Shown one piece after another: positions 26,705-35,423 of a stretch of 64,000 bases of DNA. The stretch is from NCBI RefSeq assembly GCF_017873215.1, contig NZ_JAGGKA010000005.1, forward strand, positions 62,001-126,000, given 5' to 3'. Positions within the stretch are counted from its first letter, which is position 1, and every line of letters starts with the position of its first letter. A model generated the notes under the pieces. The model saw nothing but the letters and a program-made list of their open reading frames with translations, searched no databases and was not told where the DNA came from. Source of the DNA: Clostridium tetanomorphum. Its GTDB lineage: Bacteria > Bacillota > Clostridia > Clostridiales > Clostridiaceae. The position numbers were made by a program, and so were the translations under genes.

Positions 26705-26720
26705 AGCAATTTACATGCCA
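26705..26720 (-). promoter_or_regulatory. Sigma-54 (-24/-12) promoter of the PTS-MupG operon
   Basis: On the minus strand TGGCAT-N5-TTGCT matches the -24/-12 consensus TGGCAC-N5-TTGCA, with the invariant GG and GC ten bp apart. An inverted repeat, AACTGCAT (26682-26689) and ATGCAGTT (26737-26744), brackets it; the upstream arm may be part of the activator site. Confidence 0.85.
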
Positions 26721-26753
26721 ATATTATCCACGTGAAATGCAGTTAAATAATAA

Positions 26754-26783
26754 AAAAGTGTGTAATTTCCTTTACACACTTTT
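26754..26783 (-). terminator. Terminator of the sigma-54 activator gene
   Basis: AAAAGTGTGTAA pairs with TTACACACTTTT, followed by T-rich sequence on the minus strand. It separates the activator gene from the operon it probably controls. Confidence 0.8.
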
Positions 26784-26799
26784 ACACTGTTTAATATAA

Positions 26800-29526
26800 T
26801 TACACACTTACACTGTTTTCCATAAACATCTTAAGTATATATACCTCTTCATCTTTACATATGGATATATTATAATTTTTTTCTAATTGTCTAAGAGTTT
26901 GCTTTATAATAATAAATTCATTATTATACTTATTAATATAATTATCTGCATTATGAAAAACAATTTGTTTACCGCCATTTTTAACCCTATCTATCATAAA
27001 GCTTATGTGAAGTAATATTCCTATTTTTACGTCATTTTGAAGTCTTATGTTCAATTTATTTTCTACATCTTCAATTAATATTCTGATCATATCTATCAAA
27101 TCTTCAATACTATCTATATTTATATGGGCTTTAAGTGACTTCTTTATTTTATTATATTGCTCTTCTTCTTTTATTAGGTTTTTTAACTTATCTACTCCAG
27201 TTCCACCTAAAATTTCAGATGCAGATATAAACGGTACATTTTTAATAAATATATTAATTGTACCTACAACAGCAATTATATTATATTTTCTATTTAAATT
27301 TTCAACATGTGATAAAAAATCATTTTTATCTAATATATTAAGAGATATTAGATCTACTTTTGAATTTTCTTCTAAAGAATCTCTTATTATATCCTTTAAT
27401 TTTTCTGAAGCACCCTCTCCCGTAAAACATGCAGTTATTATTAAAAACTTTTTATAATGGCTATCACTTATATTAACTTGGATTGCATATCTATCTAAGT
27501 TCTTACATGAACTATAAATAGATTGCAAATCACTTCCTATTATGGATTTTCTACATGCTTCTATTACTATAGGAGTACTAGTCATATCTATAGTTCTTAC
27601 ATCAATTCCTGTTTCTTCATATATCATATTCTCAAAATTGGTAAGTGAACCCATGTCCACTAACATTAAAACACCCTTGTTTCTGTTCATATCTATAACT
27701 TTTTTCTTTGCTATTTCATACATATCTTCTACTTTCATATTCAAGGGCATATCCAATGCTTGGGCACATTCTTCTCCTAATAACTGATTTGCTACTTGTA
27801 CCATACTGCTAGCAGTAGATTTACCATGCATTATCACTAATATCCCTACCACTTCTTTAAACTTCATATCATCTTCATATTGATTAGGTATTAAAAACAT
27901 AGTTAAATATCCAATTTCGTCCAAAGGCGTTTCTATATTAAAATGATTATCTATAATTCTTGCTATCTCAATAGCTACCATGAATTCATCAGCATATTGA
28001 GCTCTAATAAAATTTAATTTAGGATGATATATGTTATTTCCTTGCTGTATTCTCTCAATACTTTTCTGTAAATGAAGAGCTAATCCTAAATATATTTTTT
28101 CATTAAACTGTCTATTAAGTTTTTTCCCTGCCATAGATAATATTTTTTCTACTACGTCTACTACTTCCAAATCTACCACTTTACTTATTTCTTCTCTATA
28201 AAAACTTTCAGATAAATCATTCATATATTTCTTAAAATGTCTTTCTATATCTATATTTAATATATCATTGATTTCCTTTTCCCCCATACCTTCATTTTTT
28301 AATGCAATCAATTTCTTTTCAATTGAATCATAAAAATAGTTCTCTTCACTATATTCCTCTGTTTCATCTAAAACTTCACTGTTTATTGCATTTTCATTGT
28401 TAGAAAATACTAAAATATCGCCTTTATTCTTCAGTAAAGTATTTATTTCATCCCTATAACTTTGTATTTTCATAAAACCCTTCTTTGTATTTTTAGGTAA
28501 ATCATTTTGTTCAATAAAAATACAATCTAAATTTTTAGTTTTAAAATCAAGAAAAGCCTTTGCACATGACAATTGAATATCACTTTTAAGTTGTCCTATA
28601 TTATTGGGACAATCATATAATAAAAAAGATGCTAATGCATTTTTATCCATATATATATTTTTAGATAGTCTTTTAGATTCTATGGTAATGAATTCCCCTA
28701 AAAGATAATATTTTTCTTTTAAGGTTCTTTCTTTTAGAGGAGGTAGTTTTATTATCATAGGTATTCTACGAGTAAATGTTCTTAACAGATAAGATTGAGG
28801 ATCTTCTGTAGTAGCTGCTATAATTTGCACTTGTGCTTTTGTAACTCTATCAGTATCTCCTAATACCCTAAAAAAGCCTTTGTCTATATAGGTAAATAAC
28901 ATTTCTTGCCCTTGCGGAGATAGTCTATGAATCTCATCTAAAAACAACATTCCTCCATGAGCCTTCTTTAATAATCCCTCCCTATCTGAATCTGCACCAG
29001 TATACGCTCCCTTTTTTACTCCAAAAATTTGTGCTACAACAAGTTGAGGGTTATCTGCATAATCCGCACAATTAAATCTTATAAATGGAGCATCTTTAGA
29101 AATTACACTAGACTCCTTAGCAAATTGATACATAAGCTCTGCAAACATAGACTTCCCTACGCCTGTCTCTCCTAGGATAAGAGCATGTAATCCTCTTGGC
29201 GGATATAGAATAGCTGCTTTAGCTTGTTGTATAGGTATCCTTAAGCTTAATTGTGCTCCTATCATTTTATCTAAACTATTATATTCATCTATATTATGTT
29301 TATCTGCATTTTTTTCACATATATTTTTAAATTCCATAGAATAGTATAACACTGGCCTTCCATTACTTTTTTCTATTTTTCCATTCTTATGAAGTTTATT
29401 TAAATACCTGCTTACATTAGATCTATCTATTTTTAAATAATTGCTTAAATCTGTAGCTGATATATATCTTCCATTATCTTTTTCTAGTTTTATTAATGCT
29501 TCATATACCTCATCAATTTTTCTCAT
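26800..29526 (-). CDS. LevR-type sigma-54-dependent activator with PRD domains
   Basis: The 908-residue regulator has an N-terminal winged helix (about 1-60), then an AAA+ sigma-54-interaction domain: Walker A GETGVGKSMFAELM near 115, the sigma-54 loop KKGAYTGA, Walker B GGMLFLDEIHRL. Next come two PTS regulatory domains (about 450-560 and 800-905) around a mannose-type EIIA-like domain (VVGILVIMHGKSTASSMVQVAN). PTS components phosphorylate the PRD and EIIA histidines to tune activity. GAYTGA replaces the more usual GAFTGA, a tolerated change. It should activate the sigma-54 promoter 80 bp beyond its 3' end. Confidence 0.93.
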   Translation of the reverse strand: MRKIDEVYEALIKLEKDNGRYISATDLSNYLKIDRSNVSRYLNKLHKNGKIEKSNGRPVLYYSMEFKNICEKNADKHNIDEYNSLDKMIGAQLSLRIPIQQAKAAILYPPRGLHALILGETGVGKSMFAELMYQFAKESSVISKDAPFIRFNCADYADNPQLVVAQIFGVKKGAYTGADSDREGLLKKAHGGMLFLDEIHRLSPQGQEMLFTYIDKGFFRVLGDTDRVTKAQVQIIAATTEDPQSYLLRTFTRRIPMIIKLPPLKERTLKEKYYLLGEFITIESKRLSKNIYMDKNALASFLLYDCPNNIGQLKSDIQLSCAKAFLDFKTKNLDCIFIEQNDLPKNTKKGFMKIQSYRDEINTLLKNKGDILVFSNNENAINSEVLDETEEYSEENYFYDSIEKKLIALKNEGMGEKEINDILNIDIERHFKKYMNDLSESFYREEISKVVDLEVVDVVEKILSMAGKKLNRQFNEKIYLGLALHLQKSIERIQQGNNIYHPKLNFIRAQYADEFMVAIEIARIIDNHFNIETPLDEIGYLTMFLIPNQYEDDMKFKEVVGILVIMHGKSTASSMVQVANQLLGEECAQALDMPLNMKVEDMYEIAKKKVIDMNRNKGVLMLVDMGSLTNFENMIYEETGIDVRTIDMTSTPIVIEACRKSIIGSDLQSIYSSCKNLDRYAIQVNISDSHYKKFLIITACFTGEGASEKLKDIIRDSLEENSKVDLISLNILDKNDFLSHVENLNRKYNIIAVVGTINIFIKNVPFISASEILGGTGVDKLKNLIKEEEQYNKIKKSLKAHINIDSIEDLIDMIRILIEDVENKLNIRLQNDVKIGILLHISFMIDRVKNGGKQIVFHNADNYINKYNNEFIIIKQTLRQLEKNYNISICKDEEVYILKMFMENSVSV

Positions 29527-29601
29527 TTAAATCCCTCTTTATTATAATTATGTTTCTACCTATATTTTAACATACAATACTTTATTTTACTTTTAAATAT
29601 A

Positions 29602-29648
29602 AAAAGTCTAAAATATTCTTAATCATATAAGGAATATTTTAGACTTTT
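29602..29648 (-). terminator. Terminator of yjdF
   Basis: AAAAGTCTAAAATATTC pairs with GAATATTTTAGACTTTT, a 17-bp stem. It lies 25 bp past the yjdF stop codon on the minus strand. Confidence 0.8.
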
Positions 29649-29672
29649 ATAATTACCATTTAATTATTTTTG

Positions 29673-30089
29673 TTAATGTCCCTTTTGTTTTTCTTTTTTC
29701 TTTTGCTTTTTTAATTGAAATTTTTTTATCTTTTCTTCTTCCTTCATTTTTTTAGACTTCTTTTTTCTCTCTATTTTATTTTCTTCTTGCTGAAGTTTTA
29801 TAGCAATTTGAGCTTTTGTCCCTATGCCATTATTTTTCACTTCATTTTTAATTTTTCTTTGAAGTCTTTTAGGACTTATCTTCTTTTTAACGTTACTTTC
29901 TGATAAAATTAAGTTACTAAATACTATCTTTCTAAAATTTTTAATTATAAAATCATATATTTCATAATCTTTTGGCTCAGATCCAAAAACTACTCTTGAG
30001 ACTTCATATCTGTCTTCATAGACTCTTTCAAATATCCCTATCCAAAAAGGGTCCTCAAATAGAACTGTAAGCTTAATACTTGTACTCAT
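29673..30089 (-). CDS. yjdF: YjdF family (DUF2992) protein
   Basis: The 138-residue protein begins SIKLTVLFEDPFWIGIFE with the following EVSRVVFGSEPKDYEIYDFI, the DUF2992 core. It ends in a lysine-rich tail (KKKSKKMKEEEKIKKFQLKK), usual for the family. The function is unknown. The known yjdF riboswitch binds aromatic heterocyclic compounds and suggests a role in handling such molecules. The structured RNA just upstream supports the assignment. Confidence 0.92.
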   Translation of the reverse strand: MSTSIKLTVLFEDPFWIGIFERVYEDRYEVSRVVFGSEPKDYEIYDFIIKNFRKIVFSNLILSESNVKKKISPKRLQRKIKNEVKNNGIGTKAQIAIKLQQEENKIERKKKSKKMKEEEKIKKFQLKKQKKKEKQKGH

Positions 30090-30126
30090 ATAATAATTCC
30101 TCCTGATTAAAAAACTACTTATGTAA

Positions 30127-30205
30127 AAAGGACAACCCCAGGAGGGCAGGTTACTGCTAACTATTTTTTATAGTTAGGTTCGGACTACCAACCGAACTGT
30201 GTTTT
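30127..30205 (-). promoter_or_regulatory. yjdF-motif riboswitch
   Basis: The minus-strand leader contains CAGTTCGGTTGGTAGTCCGAA, a hairpin CTAACTATAAAAAATAGTTAG, then CAGTAACCTGCCCTCCTGGG. It is a compact structured RNA directly before yjdF. The class is assigned from these conserved blocks plus the downstream gene; I could not score it against a covariance model. Confidence 0.8.
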
Positions 30206-30232
30206 TATTCACATATAATTAATTAAATAACT

Positions 30233-30550
30233 CTATTCTTCATCATAAGCTTCTAAAGCAATCGGAAGTGATGAAGTAACTATGTTTCCTGCTGCGGGAA
30301 GCCCCACAAGTATAGCACTTATTATTTCATTTCTAGTTGCTCCTTTTGCTTTTGCTTGTTTTACATGGAAGGCAATACCACCTTCTAATCTTATGGCTGC
30401 AAGTACAGCAATATATGCAAGTTCCTCTGTCTTTTTATCTAGGGCACTTGCCTTATCTAGCTTCTGAACTGTTTCCATCCATGCTTTTGCATGTTCTGGT
30501 GCTTCATTTATAAAAGTTTCAAAGGCATTACTAACTGATGGCTTATTCAT
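30233..30550 (-). CDS. Carboxymuconolactone decarboxylase-family protein (AhpD-like)
   Basis: This 105-residue helical protein has the family block LAYIAVLAAIRLEGGIAFHVKQAKAKGATRNEIISAI. The AhpD redox motif CxxC is absent: the site reads GGIAFH, so classic peroxidase-partner activity is not expected. It lies 2 bp downstream of a PadR regulator, so it is the regulator's probable coregulated gene. Confidence 0.82.
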   Translation of the reverse strand: MNKPSVSNAFETFINEAPEHAKAWMETVQKLDKASALDKKTEELAYIAVLAAIRLEGGIAFHVKQAKAKGATRNEIISAILVGLPAAGNIVTSSLPIALEAYDEE

Positions 30551-30552
30551 AT

Positions 30553-31101
30553 TTATACATCTCCTTTATTTGTATTTTTAAAATTTTCTTCAATAAGTTC
30601 TTCTACCCATAATATTTCAGTATTAATCAATTCTATTGGTCTTTGAAAAAGTGCCCTTATATAAGGTCTTTTATAAGCTGTAGGATGTTGATTATATCTT
30701 TTAATCACATGTTCTCGTCTTTTTATTAGGTTTCCTTTATGTTCTACCAATGCTTTTAAAAGCTCTTCTTCGGATAATATATAAGAAAAAGCCATGCCTA
30801 CATCAAATTGACTAGAATCAAAACTTACTTCACTTAACATTTTCATAATATTCTTCTTAAGCAATTCCTTTGTTTCATTTTTTATAGAATATACTTTTCT
30901 TCTTGGTGATCCATATTCTTTTTCATATCTTGAATTTACTAAATCTTTTTTTTCTAACTTATTAAGAGAATTATATATAGAAGAAAAACCTATATTTGTC
31001 CATTCTCTCATATGCCTTTGCTCTATTATAAGCTCCATTTCATACCCATAATAATCCTTATCATAAAGTAAAGATAGAATGATAACTTCAATTTGTGTCA
31101 T
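30553..31101 (-). CDS. PadR-family transcriptional regulator
   Basis: The 182-residue protein opens QIEVIILSLLYDKDYYGYEM with the following IGFSSIYNSLNKLEKKDLV and YGSPRRKVYSIKNETKELL. This is the PadR winged helix followed by a helical dimerisation domain (PadR-like C-terminal, about 95-175). A perfect 22-bp palindrome sits just upstream of its start, which suggests autoregulation. Phenolics or other small toxic molecules are typical effectors; the effector here is unknown. Confidence 0.9.
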   Translation of the reverse strand: MTQIEVIILSLLYDKDYYGYEMELIIEQRHMREWTNIGFSSIYNSLNKLEKKDLVNSRYEKEYGSPRRKVYSIKNETKELLKKNIMKMLSEVSFDSSQFDVGMAFSYILSEEELLKALVEHKGNLIKRREHVIKRYNQHPTAYKRPYIRALFQRPIELINTEILWVEELIEENFKNTNKGDV

Positions 31102-31114
31102 GTTTTTCCTCCTC

Positions 31115-31136
31115 GCTATTCTATATATAGAATAGC
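31115..31136. promoter_or_regulatory. Perfect palindromic operator before padR
   Basis: GCTATTCTATATATAGAATAGC is identical to its reverse complement over 22 bp. It lies 14 bp upstream of the PadR-type gene, downstream of a TATAAT-like element, fitting an autorepression site. Confidence 0.7.
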
Positions 31137-31256
31137 ATTATATATAGTATTTGTAAATACATTAAATACCCTGTTATGATTTTTCATAATTTTTAACAAG
31201 ATTACATGCTTAAAAGTTGCTTTCCTGAATCTAAATCTACTTTGTCTATAAATCTT

Positions 31257-31802
31257 TTATTTAATAATTATCTTTGTATATTCCTCCTTTAAAATCCCCA
31301 TATGCACAGTATCATGCCAACTTCCTTTCCTAAATAAACTTTCACGAGATTTTCCCTCACATTGAAATCCCATTTTTTCATACAATTTAATGGCTTTTTT
31401 ATTAAAAGAAAATACTTTAAGATATATCCTATGTAAGTTCATTTCAAGGAATCCATAATCCAGTAATAATCTCATAGCTTCAGTAGCGTATCCTTTTCCC
31501 CAGTAATCTTTTTCTCCAATATCGATTATGCATTCACCATTACGATTTTTATAATCAATATTTATTAGTGAAATAATTCCTATTGGTCTTTCTGTTTTAT
31601 ATTCAAGGATTATATAACTTTTAGAAGAGTTAGAACCTAATATAACTTGATTTACGAATTCTTCTGTTTCCTCCATATTATATAAATCTAAGAATGGATT
31701 AGTAGATGTCATAACTTCAGTATCATTTCTCCATTTATTATAAAGTATTGAGTCATCTGAAGTTATTTTTCTAAGCTTAATTTTTGAAGATTTAAATAAC
31801 AT
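31257..31802 (-). CDS. GNAT-family N-acetyltransferase (RimJ/RimL type)
   Basis: The 181-residue protein shows the GNAT acetyl-CoA pyrophosphate loop DYWGKGYATEAMRLLLDY, preceded by GIISLINIDYKNRNGECIIDIG and followed by NLHRIYLKVFSFNKKAIKLYEKMGF, the Acetyltransf_3 layout. I use the ATG at 31802, which has AGAGGTG upstream; a start 7 codons earlier lacks one. The substrate is unknown: ribosomal protein N-termini, aminoglycosides and small amines are all possible for this subgroup. Confidence 0.87.
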   Translation of the reverse strand: MLFKSSKIKLRKITSDDSILYNKWRNDTEVMTSTNPFLDLYNMEETEEFVNQVILGSNSSKSYIILEYKTERPIGIISLINIDYKNRNGECIIDIGEKDYWGKGYATEAMRLLLDYGFLEMNLHRIYLKVFSFNKKAIKLYEKMGFQCEGKSRESLFRKGSWHDTVHMGILKEEYTKIIIK

Positions 31803-31823
31803 AGTATTCACCTCTTTACACAA

Positions 31824-32447
31824 TTATTTATTTTCTATAGGACAAAGCATTTCTTTCAATGAAAAAATTAAAGTTATCAATTGGTCATGAACACTTGTTA
31901 CTTCTGCACCTAATTGGAACGTATCCAGCATTAAACCATTCAAAGAAGATATAAAATAACGTGCTATAGACTCTGGAAGTATGCTAGGATGAAATTCTCC
32001 TTTATCTATTCCTTTTTGAATAAAAGTATTTATAAATTTTACAGTTATTTGATAACGTTCTTTTATATAGGGAAAATTATTTTTATCTTTTGTGTAATTT
32101 GATGAAAGATAAAATTGCGCTCTTGCAAGCAATAAGGAATCATTAATTGTCTCTATACTTTTTTGTTGACTTTTTATCCATTTAGTCAATTGAATCCATA
32201 TTGACAATTGATCATCTAGTTTAAAGAAATGTAATATTTCCTGATCATCAAATTTTAATACTTCTATAAAAGCGTGCTCAATATTATTAAAATAGTCATA
32301 AAGTGCACCTCTTGATACTCCAGCTTCGTCCATAATATCCTGCATTGTAGCATGCATGTATCCCTTCTTAATAAACACTTTTCTTGCTGCTTGCAATAAT
32401 TGAACTTTTTTCTCCTCTTTATACTCTTTACTTACCTTTGGTGACAT
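31824..32447 (-). CDS. TetR/AcrR-family regulator
   Basis: The 207-residue protein has an N-terminal TetR helix-turn-helix (KVQLLQAARKVFIKKGYM, then ATMQDIMDEAGVSRGALYDYF) and a helical ligand domain. The start at 32447 follows AGAGGG; an upstream start at 32504 would add 19 unrelated residues. A TetR-like palindrome about 95 bp upstream is the likely operator. The gene ends 21 bp before the acetyltransferase gene, which it may control. Confidence 0.88.
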   Translation of the reverse strand: MSPKVSKEYKEEKKVQLLQAARKVFIKKGYMHATMQDIMDEAGVSRGALYDYFNNIEHAFIEVLKFDDQEILHFFKLDDQLSIWIQLTKWIKSQQKSIETINDSLLLARAQFYLSSNYTKDKNNFPYIKERYQITVKFINTFIQKGIDKGEFHPSILPESIARYFISSLNGLMLDTFQLGAEVTSVHDQLITLIFSLKEMLCPIENK

Positions 32448-32541
32448 AACAACATCCCTCTTCTTTTTATATACTTTTGCTAAACATAAAATCTTAAAAT
32501 ACATTCAGCTAAAATTTTTTATTAACATTATATATTATTAT

Positions 32542-32559
32542 AACGACATAAATGTCGTT
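32542..32559. promoter_or_regulatory. TetR-type palindrome upstream of the TetR gene
   Basis: AACGACAT-AA-ATGTCGTT is an inverted repeat typical of TetR-family operators. It overlaps an AT-rich stretch suited to a promoter. Confidence 0.6.
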
Positions 32560-32579
32560 TTTCAATATTAAAAAATAAA

Positions 32580-32630
32580 GAGGCTATCTCAAAATAAATT
32601 ATTATACAAAAATATTTTAAAATAGCCCCA
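32580..32630 (-). terminator. Hairpin downstream of the surface protein gene
   Basis: GGGGCTATTTTAAAAT pairs imperfectly with TATTTTGAGATAGCC on the minus strand, with a T-containing flank. It is about 100 bp past the surface-protein stop codon and could serve either neighbour. Confidence 0.45.
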
Positions 32631-32732
32631 TATATTATAAATAATTAAGTTTTTAAATAAAATTTAGCTATAAGACAGAGATGGGATTTCTCATATTGCA
32701 TTTTTATGCATTGTAAGACGCTCCTTTATAGG

Positions 32733-33971
32733 TTATTCTACTGCGAAGTTCTTCTGTACATTTTTCCCTAGTTTTTCACCAGAACTAGATTCTAGATCTC
32801 CACCTATTAAAATAGTATATGATTCTCCTTTAATAAATCCATGTTCAGTACTAATTGTTATCTTTTTACTTAACGCATCATACTTAATAACAGTGTCTAA
32901 GATATTTCCTTTAGAATCCAATATAGTAATATTTTTAAGATTATTTTCATCATCTTTTACACCCTTAGTTAATTTTATTTCCCAATCTTTTTTAGTCTCA
33001 TTTATCTTTTTTTCTTCAAGTTTCTTATTAGTATATTTATTCTTTATTTCTGAAACTTGATTCTGTTGCAATTCCTTCACCCTATTAATAGATACTGTAA
33101 CATCATTAACTAATTTAGAATATCTTTCATTAATATTTGCTGATTCACTACTATCTTTATCAAGTTTTTCCATTTGTTTTCTTACAGTATCTAATTTATT
33201 TAGTAATGAATTTAATTTGCCATAAAAACTATTATATCTTCCATTATCTTCCCTTTTGTATTCATCATTAAATTCTTTATCTAAATTTTCATCCAATTCT
33301 TCATCTTCTGCTTCTTCTATATCTTGTGCCTGTTGTTCATTTTCTACTTCATCTTGCTCTGTTTTTTCATCTTCTATCGCTTGCTCATCTTCTGTTACTT
33401 GTTCACCTTCTGTTGCCTGCTCACCTTCTACTATTTGTTGTCCTTCTACTGGCTGCTCATTTTCTATTACTTGTTCACTTTCTACTTCATGTCCATCTTC
33501 TGTTATTTGTACATTTTCATTAATAGAAGTAAGACCTTCATTTGGTTTGCTTTTCTCACTAACATCATCTTTCTGTTCCAAATTTACAGCAGTGTCAGTA
33601 GTAGAGCTATCAACTCCTACGTTACTATCATTATTTTCACTAGTATCTTGCTGAACTTCTATATTAAAATATTTGTCTATTTCCTTATTAACTTTGTTTA
33701 AAGAATTTTCAATATCATTCAATCTCTTATTTAGTGTTTCAATATGCTTTAAATTATTTTTCTGCTTCTCATTTTTTTTGCTCTTATTATCCTTTTTAAT
33801 CTTGTCATTGTCTCTGTTTTTAATCTTATTGCTATCCTTCTTTTCTTTGCTTTTAATAACGGTTTCCGATTTATTATACTTTTCTAATGGCTTTGCTGCT
33901 AACACCTGTGAAGAAGAAAAAATTAGTGAAAAAACAGCAATAGTTGTCATTAATCTTGTTCTTTTTTTCAT
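32733..33971 (-). CDS. Secreted acidic repeat protein with a C-terminal Ig-like domain
   Basis: The 412-residue protein has a classic signal peptide (MKKRTRLMTTIAVFSLIFSS, then SQVLAAKP). It continues with a lysine-rich segment, a coiled-coil stretch (about 75-105), then a very acidic repeat zone (about 155-235) made of short units like EGEQATEGEQVTEDEQ. A second coiled coil follows (about 245-305), then a roughly 60-residue SbsA/Big_5-like Ig domain near the C-terminus (ITISTEHGFIKGESYTILI). No LPXTG or choline-binding repeats are seen. Probably exported and loosely wall-attached; function unknown. Confidence 0.75.
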   Translation of the reverse strand: MKKRTRLMTTIAVFSLIFSSSQVLAAKPLEKYNKSETVIKSKEKKDSNKIKNRDNDKIKKDNKSKKNEKQKNNLKHIETLNKRLNDIENSLNKVNKEIDKYFNIEVQQDTSENNDSNVGVDSSTTDTAVNLEQKDDVSEKSKPNEGLTSINENVQITEDGHEVESEQVIENEQPVEGQQIVEGEQATEGEQVTEDEQAIEDEKTEQDEVENEQQAQDIEEAEDEELDENLDKEFNDEYKREDNGRYNSFYGKLNSLLNKLDTVRKQMEKLDKDSSESANINERYSKLVNDVTVSINRVKELQQNQVSEIKNKYTNKKLEEKKINETKKDWEIKLTKGVKDDENNLKNITILDSKGNILDTVIKYDALSKKITISTEHGFIKGESYTILIGGDLESSSGEKLGKNVQKNFAVE

Positions 33972-34102
33972 TTTAACACCTCTTTTATTTTATTTTTTTG
34001 TAAAATTAAATATTTAATAAAATAATCGCATTTTTCTACTAAATATTTATACCTTTACATGATAATTTTTCTATGAATTATTCATAAAATTGGATATAAA
34101 AA

Positions 34103-34139
34103 ATCCACATTGTTTTTATTTATTATAAACAATGTGGAT
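34103..34139 (-). terminator. Terminator of the Crp/Fnr-type gene
   Basis: ATCCACATTGTTT pairs with AAACAATGTGGAT (13 bp), 45 bp past the stop on the minus strand. Confidence 0.75.
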
Positions 34140-34184
34140 AAATTCTACTTTAATATATAATTTTCTCTTTATATTAAACAAAAT

Positions 34185-34868
34185 CTATTCTTCTACAACT
34201 GTATTAATATATTCTTTTAAACTATCTGGTTTATTAATTATAATATTTTTATTTTCATAACTTATAATTCCCTCATCTTGAAACTTATTTAAACATCTAG
34301 TAACTGTTATTCTAGAACATCCAATATTATTAGCTAGCTCCTGATGAGTATATATCATATTTACACTTGTTCTTCCTTTTGAATCGGGCTCTGCACAAGC
34401 TGACAATCTAAGTAAGGCATCTGCAATTTTTCCTGTTGAGTCATTAAATATATTGTTTGTAAGCTGAAGCATTACTATTCTAAATTTTCTTGTTATACTG
34501 TGAATAAAGTGTCTATAAACCTTTGGATTCTTACTTAATTCTATTTCTAAAATCTCTCTATTGATTATAGATACCTGTGAATTTTCTTTAGCTATTGTAA
34601 CTATATAATCTGTTCCTCCAGAAAAATATGTCATTTCCCCTAAAATTTCGCCGGGTCTTATTAAGTACAGTAGTTTTTCATTACCCTTTAAGCTAATTAT
34701 ACTCTGGCTTATTACTCCTTCTACAACTATTCCAACATTGTTTTCTATGTCCATATCTATTATTTCATTTTTATTATATTTTTGAATTTTACCTATTTTG
34801 CTAAGTTCATTTAAGAAGTAATTTCTCATAACTGATTGTCTGTTGTTATCAAAAAAACTCTCGTACAT
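34185..34868 (-). CDS. Crp/Fnr-family transcriptional regulator
   Basis: The 227-residue protein has a cyclic-nucleotide-binding-type beta-barrel (LLYLIRPGEILGEMTYFSGG), a long dimer helix and a winged helix (YTHQELANNIGCSRITVTRCLNKF). The N-terminal Fnr cysteines are absent, so it is not an oxygen-sensing FeS Fnr. The classic cAMP-binding arginine is not obvious, so the effector may be something else. Monocistronic with its own terminator. Confidence 0.88.
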   Translation of the reverse strand: MYESFFDNNRQSVMRNYFLNELSKIGKIQKYNKNEIIDMDIENNVGIVVEGVISQSIISLKGNEKLLYLIRPGEILGEMTYFSGGTDYIVTIAKENSQVSIINREILEIELSKNPKVYRHFIHSITRKFRIVMLQLTNNIFNDSTGKIADALLRLSACAEPDSKGRTSVNMIYTHQELANNIGCSRITVTRCLNKFQDEGIISYENKNIIINKPDSLKEYINTVVEE

Positions 34869-34957
34869 AATATCCCCTCACTAATAATTCTAAATAATAA
34901 TTTATTAATAACAATATTACCAAATAAAATTATTTAATTCTAGTTTATACGAAAAAA

Positions 34958-34983
34958 CTGAACCTAAAATACTTTAGGTTCAG
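34958..34983 (-). terminator. Terminator of the pcp-GGCT operon
   Basis: A perfect stem, CTGAACCTAAA with TTTAGGTTCAG, lies 7 bp past the last gene's stop, with T-rich sequence after it on the minus strand. Confidence 0.8.
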
Positions 34984-34989
34984 CCTAAA

Positions 34990-35415
34990 TTACTTATCTT
35001 CCTCTTCTTTATATGCTCTCCAGCTTCCATCAGAAAGATACAATTCATTTTTTAATTCCTGTTCTTCTTTACAATTATACATATATGTGAAAGCAATTTC
35101 CTTAGAATTATTCTCTAAAATTTCTACTTCAATTGTTACTCTGTTATACTCATTACTAGGATTTCCTTCTCCATAGTAATTTTCTAAGTCATCTAAATCT
35201 TTAACGTTATTTTCCCAATCTGCAACTTCAATTAATTCCCCATATACAAAATCGCTTCCTTTTATCATAGCTGGATAACCTTTATTAACTAAATGATAAA
35301 GTTTACCCTTTACCCTTGCAGGTTGTCTTTTTAACACCTTCCCTACAAGATATTTATCATAGTTAAAAAAATTCTCCATTAAGCTTCCATAAACAAAAAC
35401 TTTTTTTGTCATATA
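34990..35415 (-). CDS. Gamma-glutamylcyclotransferase-family protein
   Basis: The 141-residue protein has the GGCT signature KVFVYGSLMENFFNYDKYL, the glutamate-bearing VYGELIEVADWENNVKDLDDLE, and later TVEVEILENNSKEIAFTYMY-like strands. GGCT folds release 5-oxoproline from gamma-glutamyl amines. It starts at 35415 with AGGTGG upstream, and the next gene, pcp, ends 8 bp before it. Its place beside pyroglutamyl peptidase and DUF969/DUF979 suggests a 5-oxoproline-centred operon. Confidence 0.82.
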   Translation of the reverse strand, partial: YMTKKVFVYGSLMENFFNYDKYLVGKVLKRQPARVKGKLYHLVNKGYPAMIKGSDFVYGELIEVADWENNVKDLDDLENYYGEGNPSNEYNRVTIEVEILENNSKEIAFTYMYNCKEEQELKNELYLSDGSWRAYKEEEDK

Positions 35416-35423
35416 ATCACCAC

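Noticed and set aside
33256-33701. Long plus-strand frames rich in leucine or serine opposite the surface-protein gene
   Set aside because: They mirror the acidic repeats of the real gene, with biased composition; no start signals or homology.
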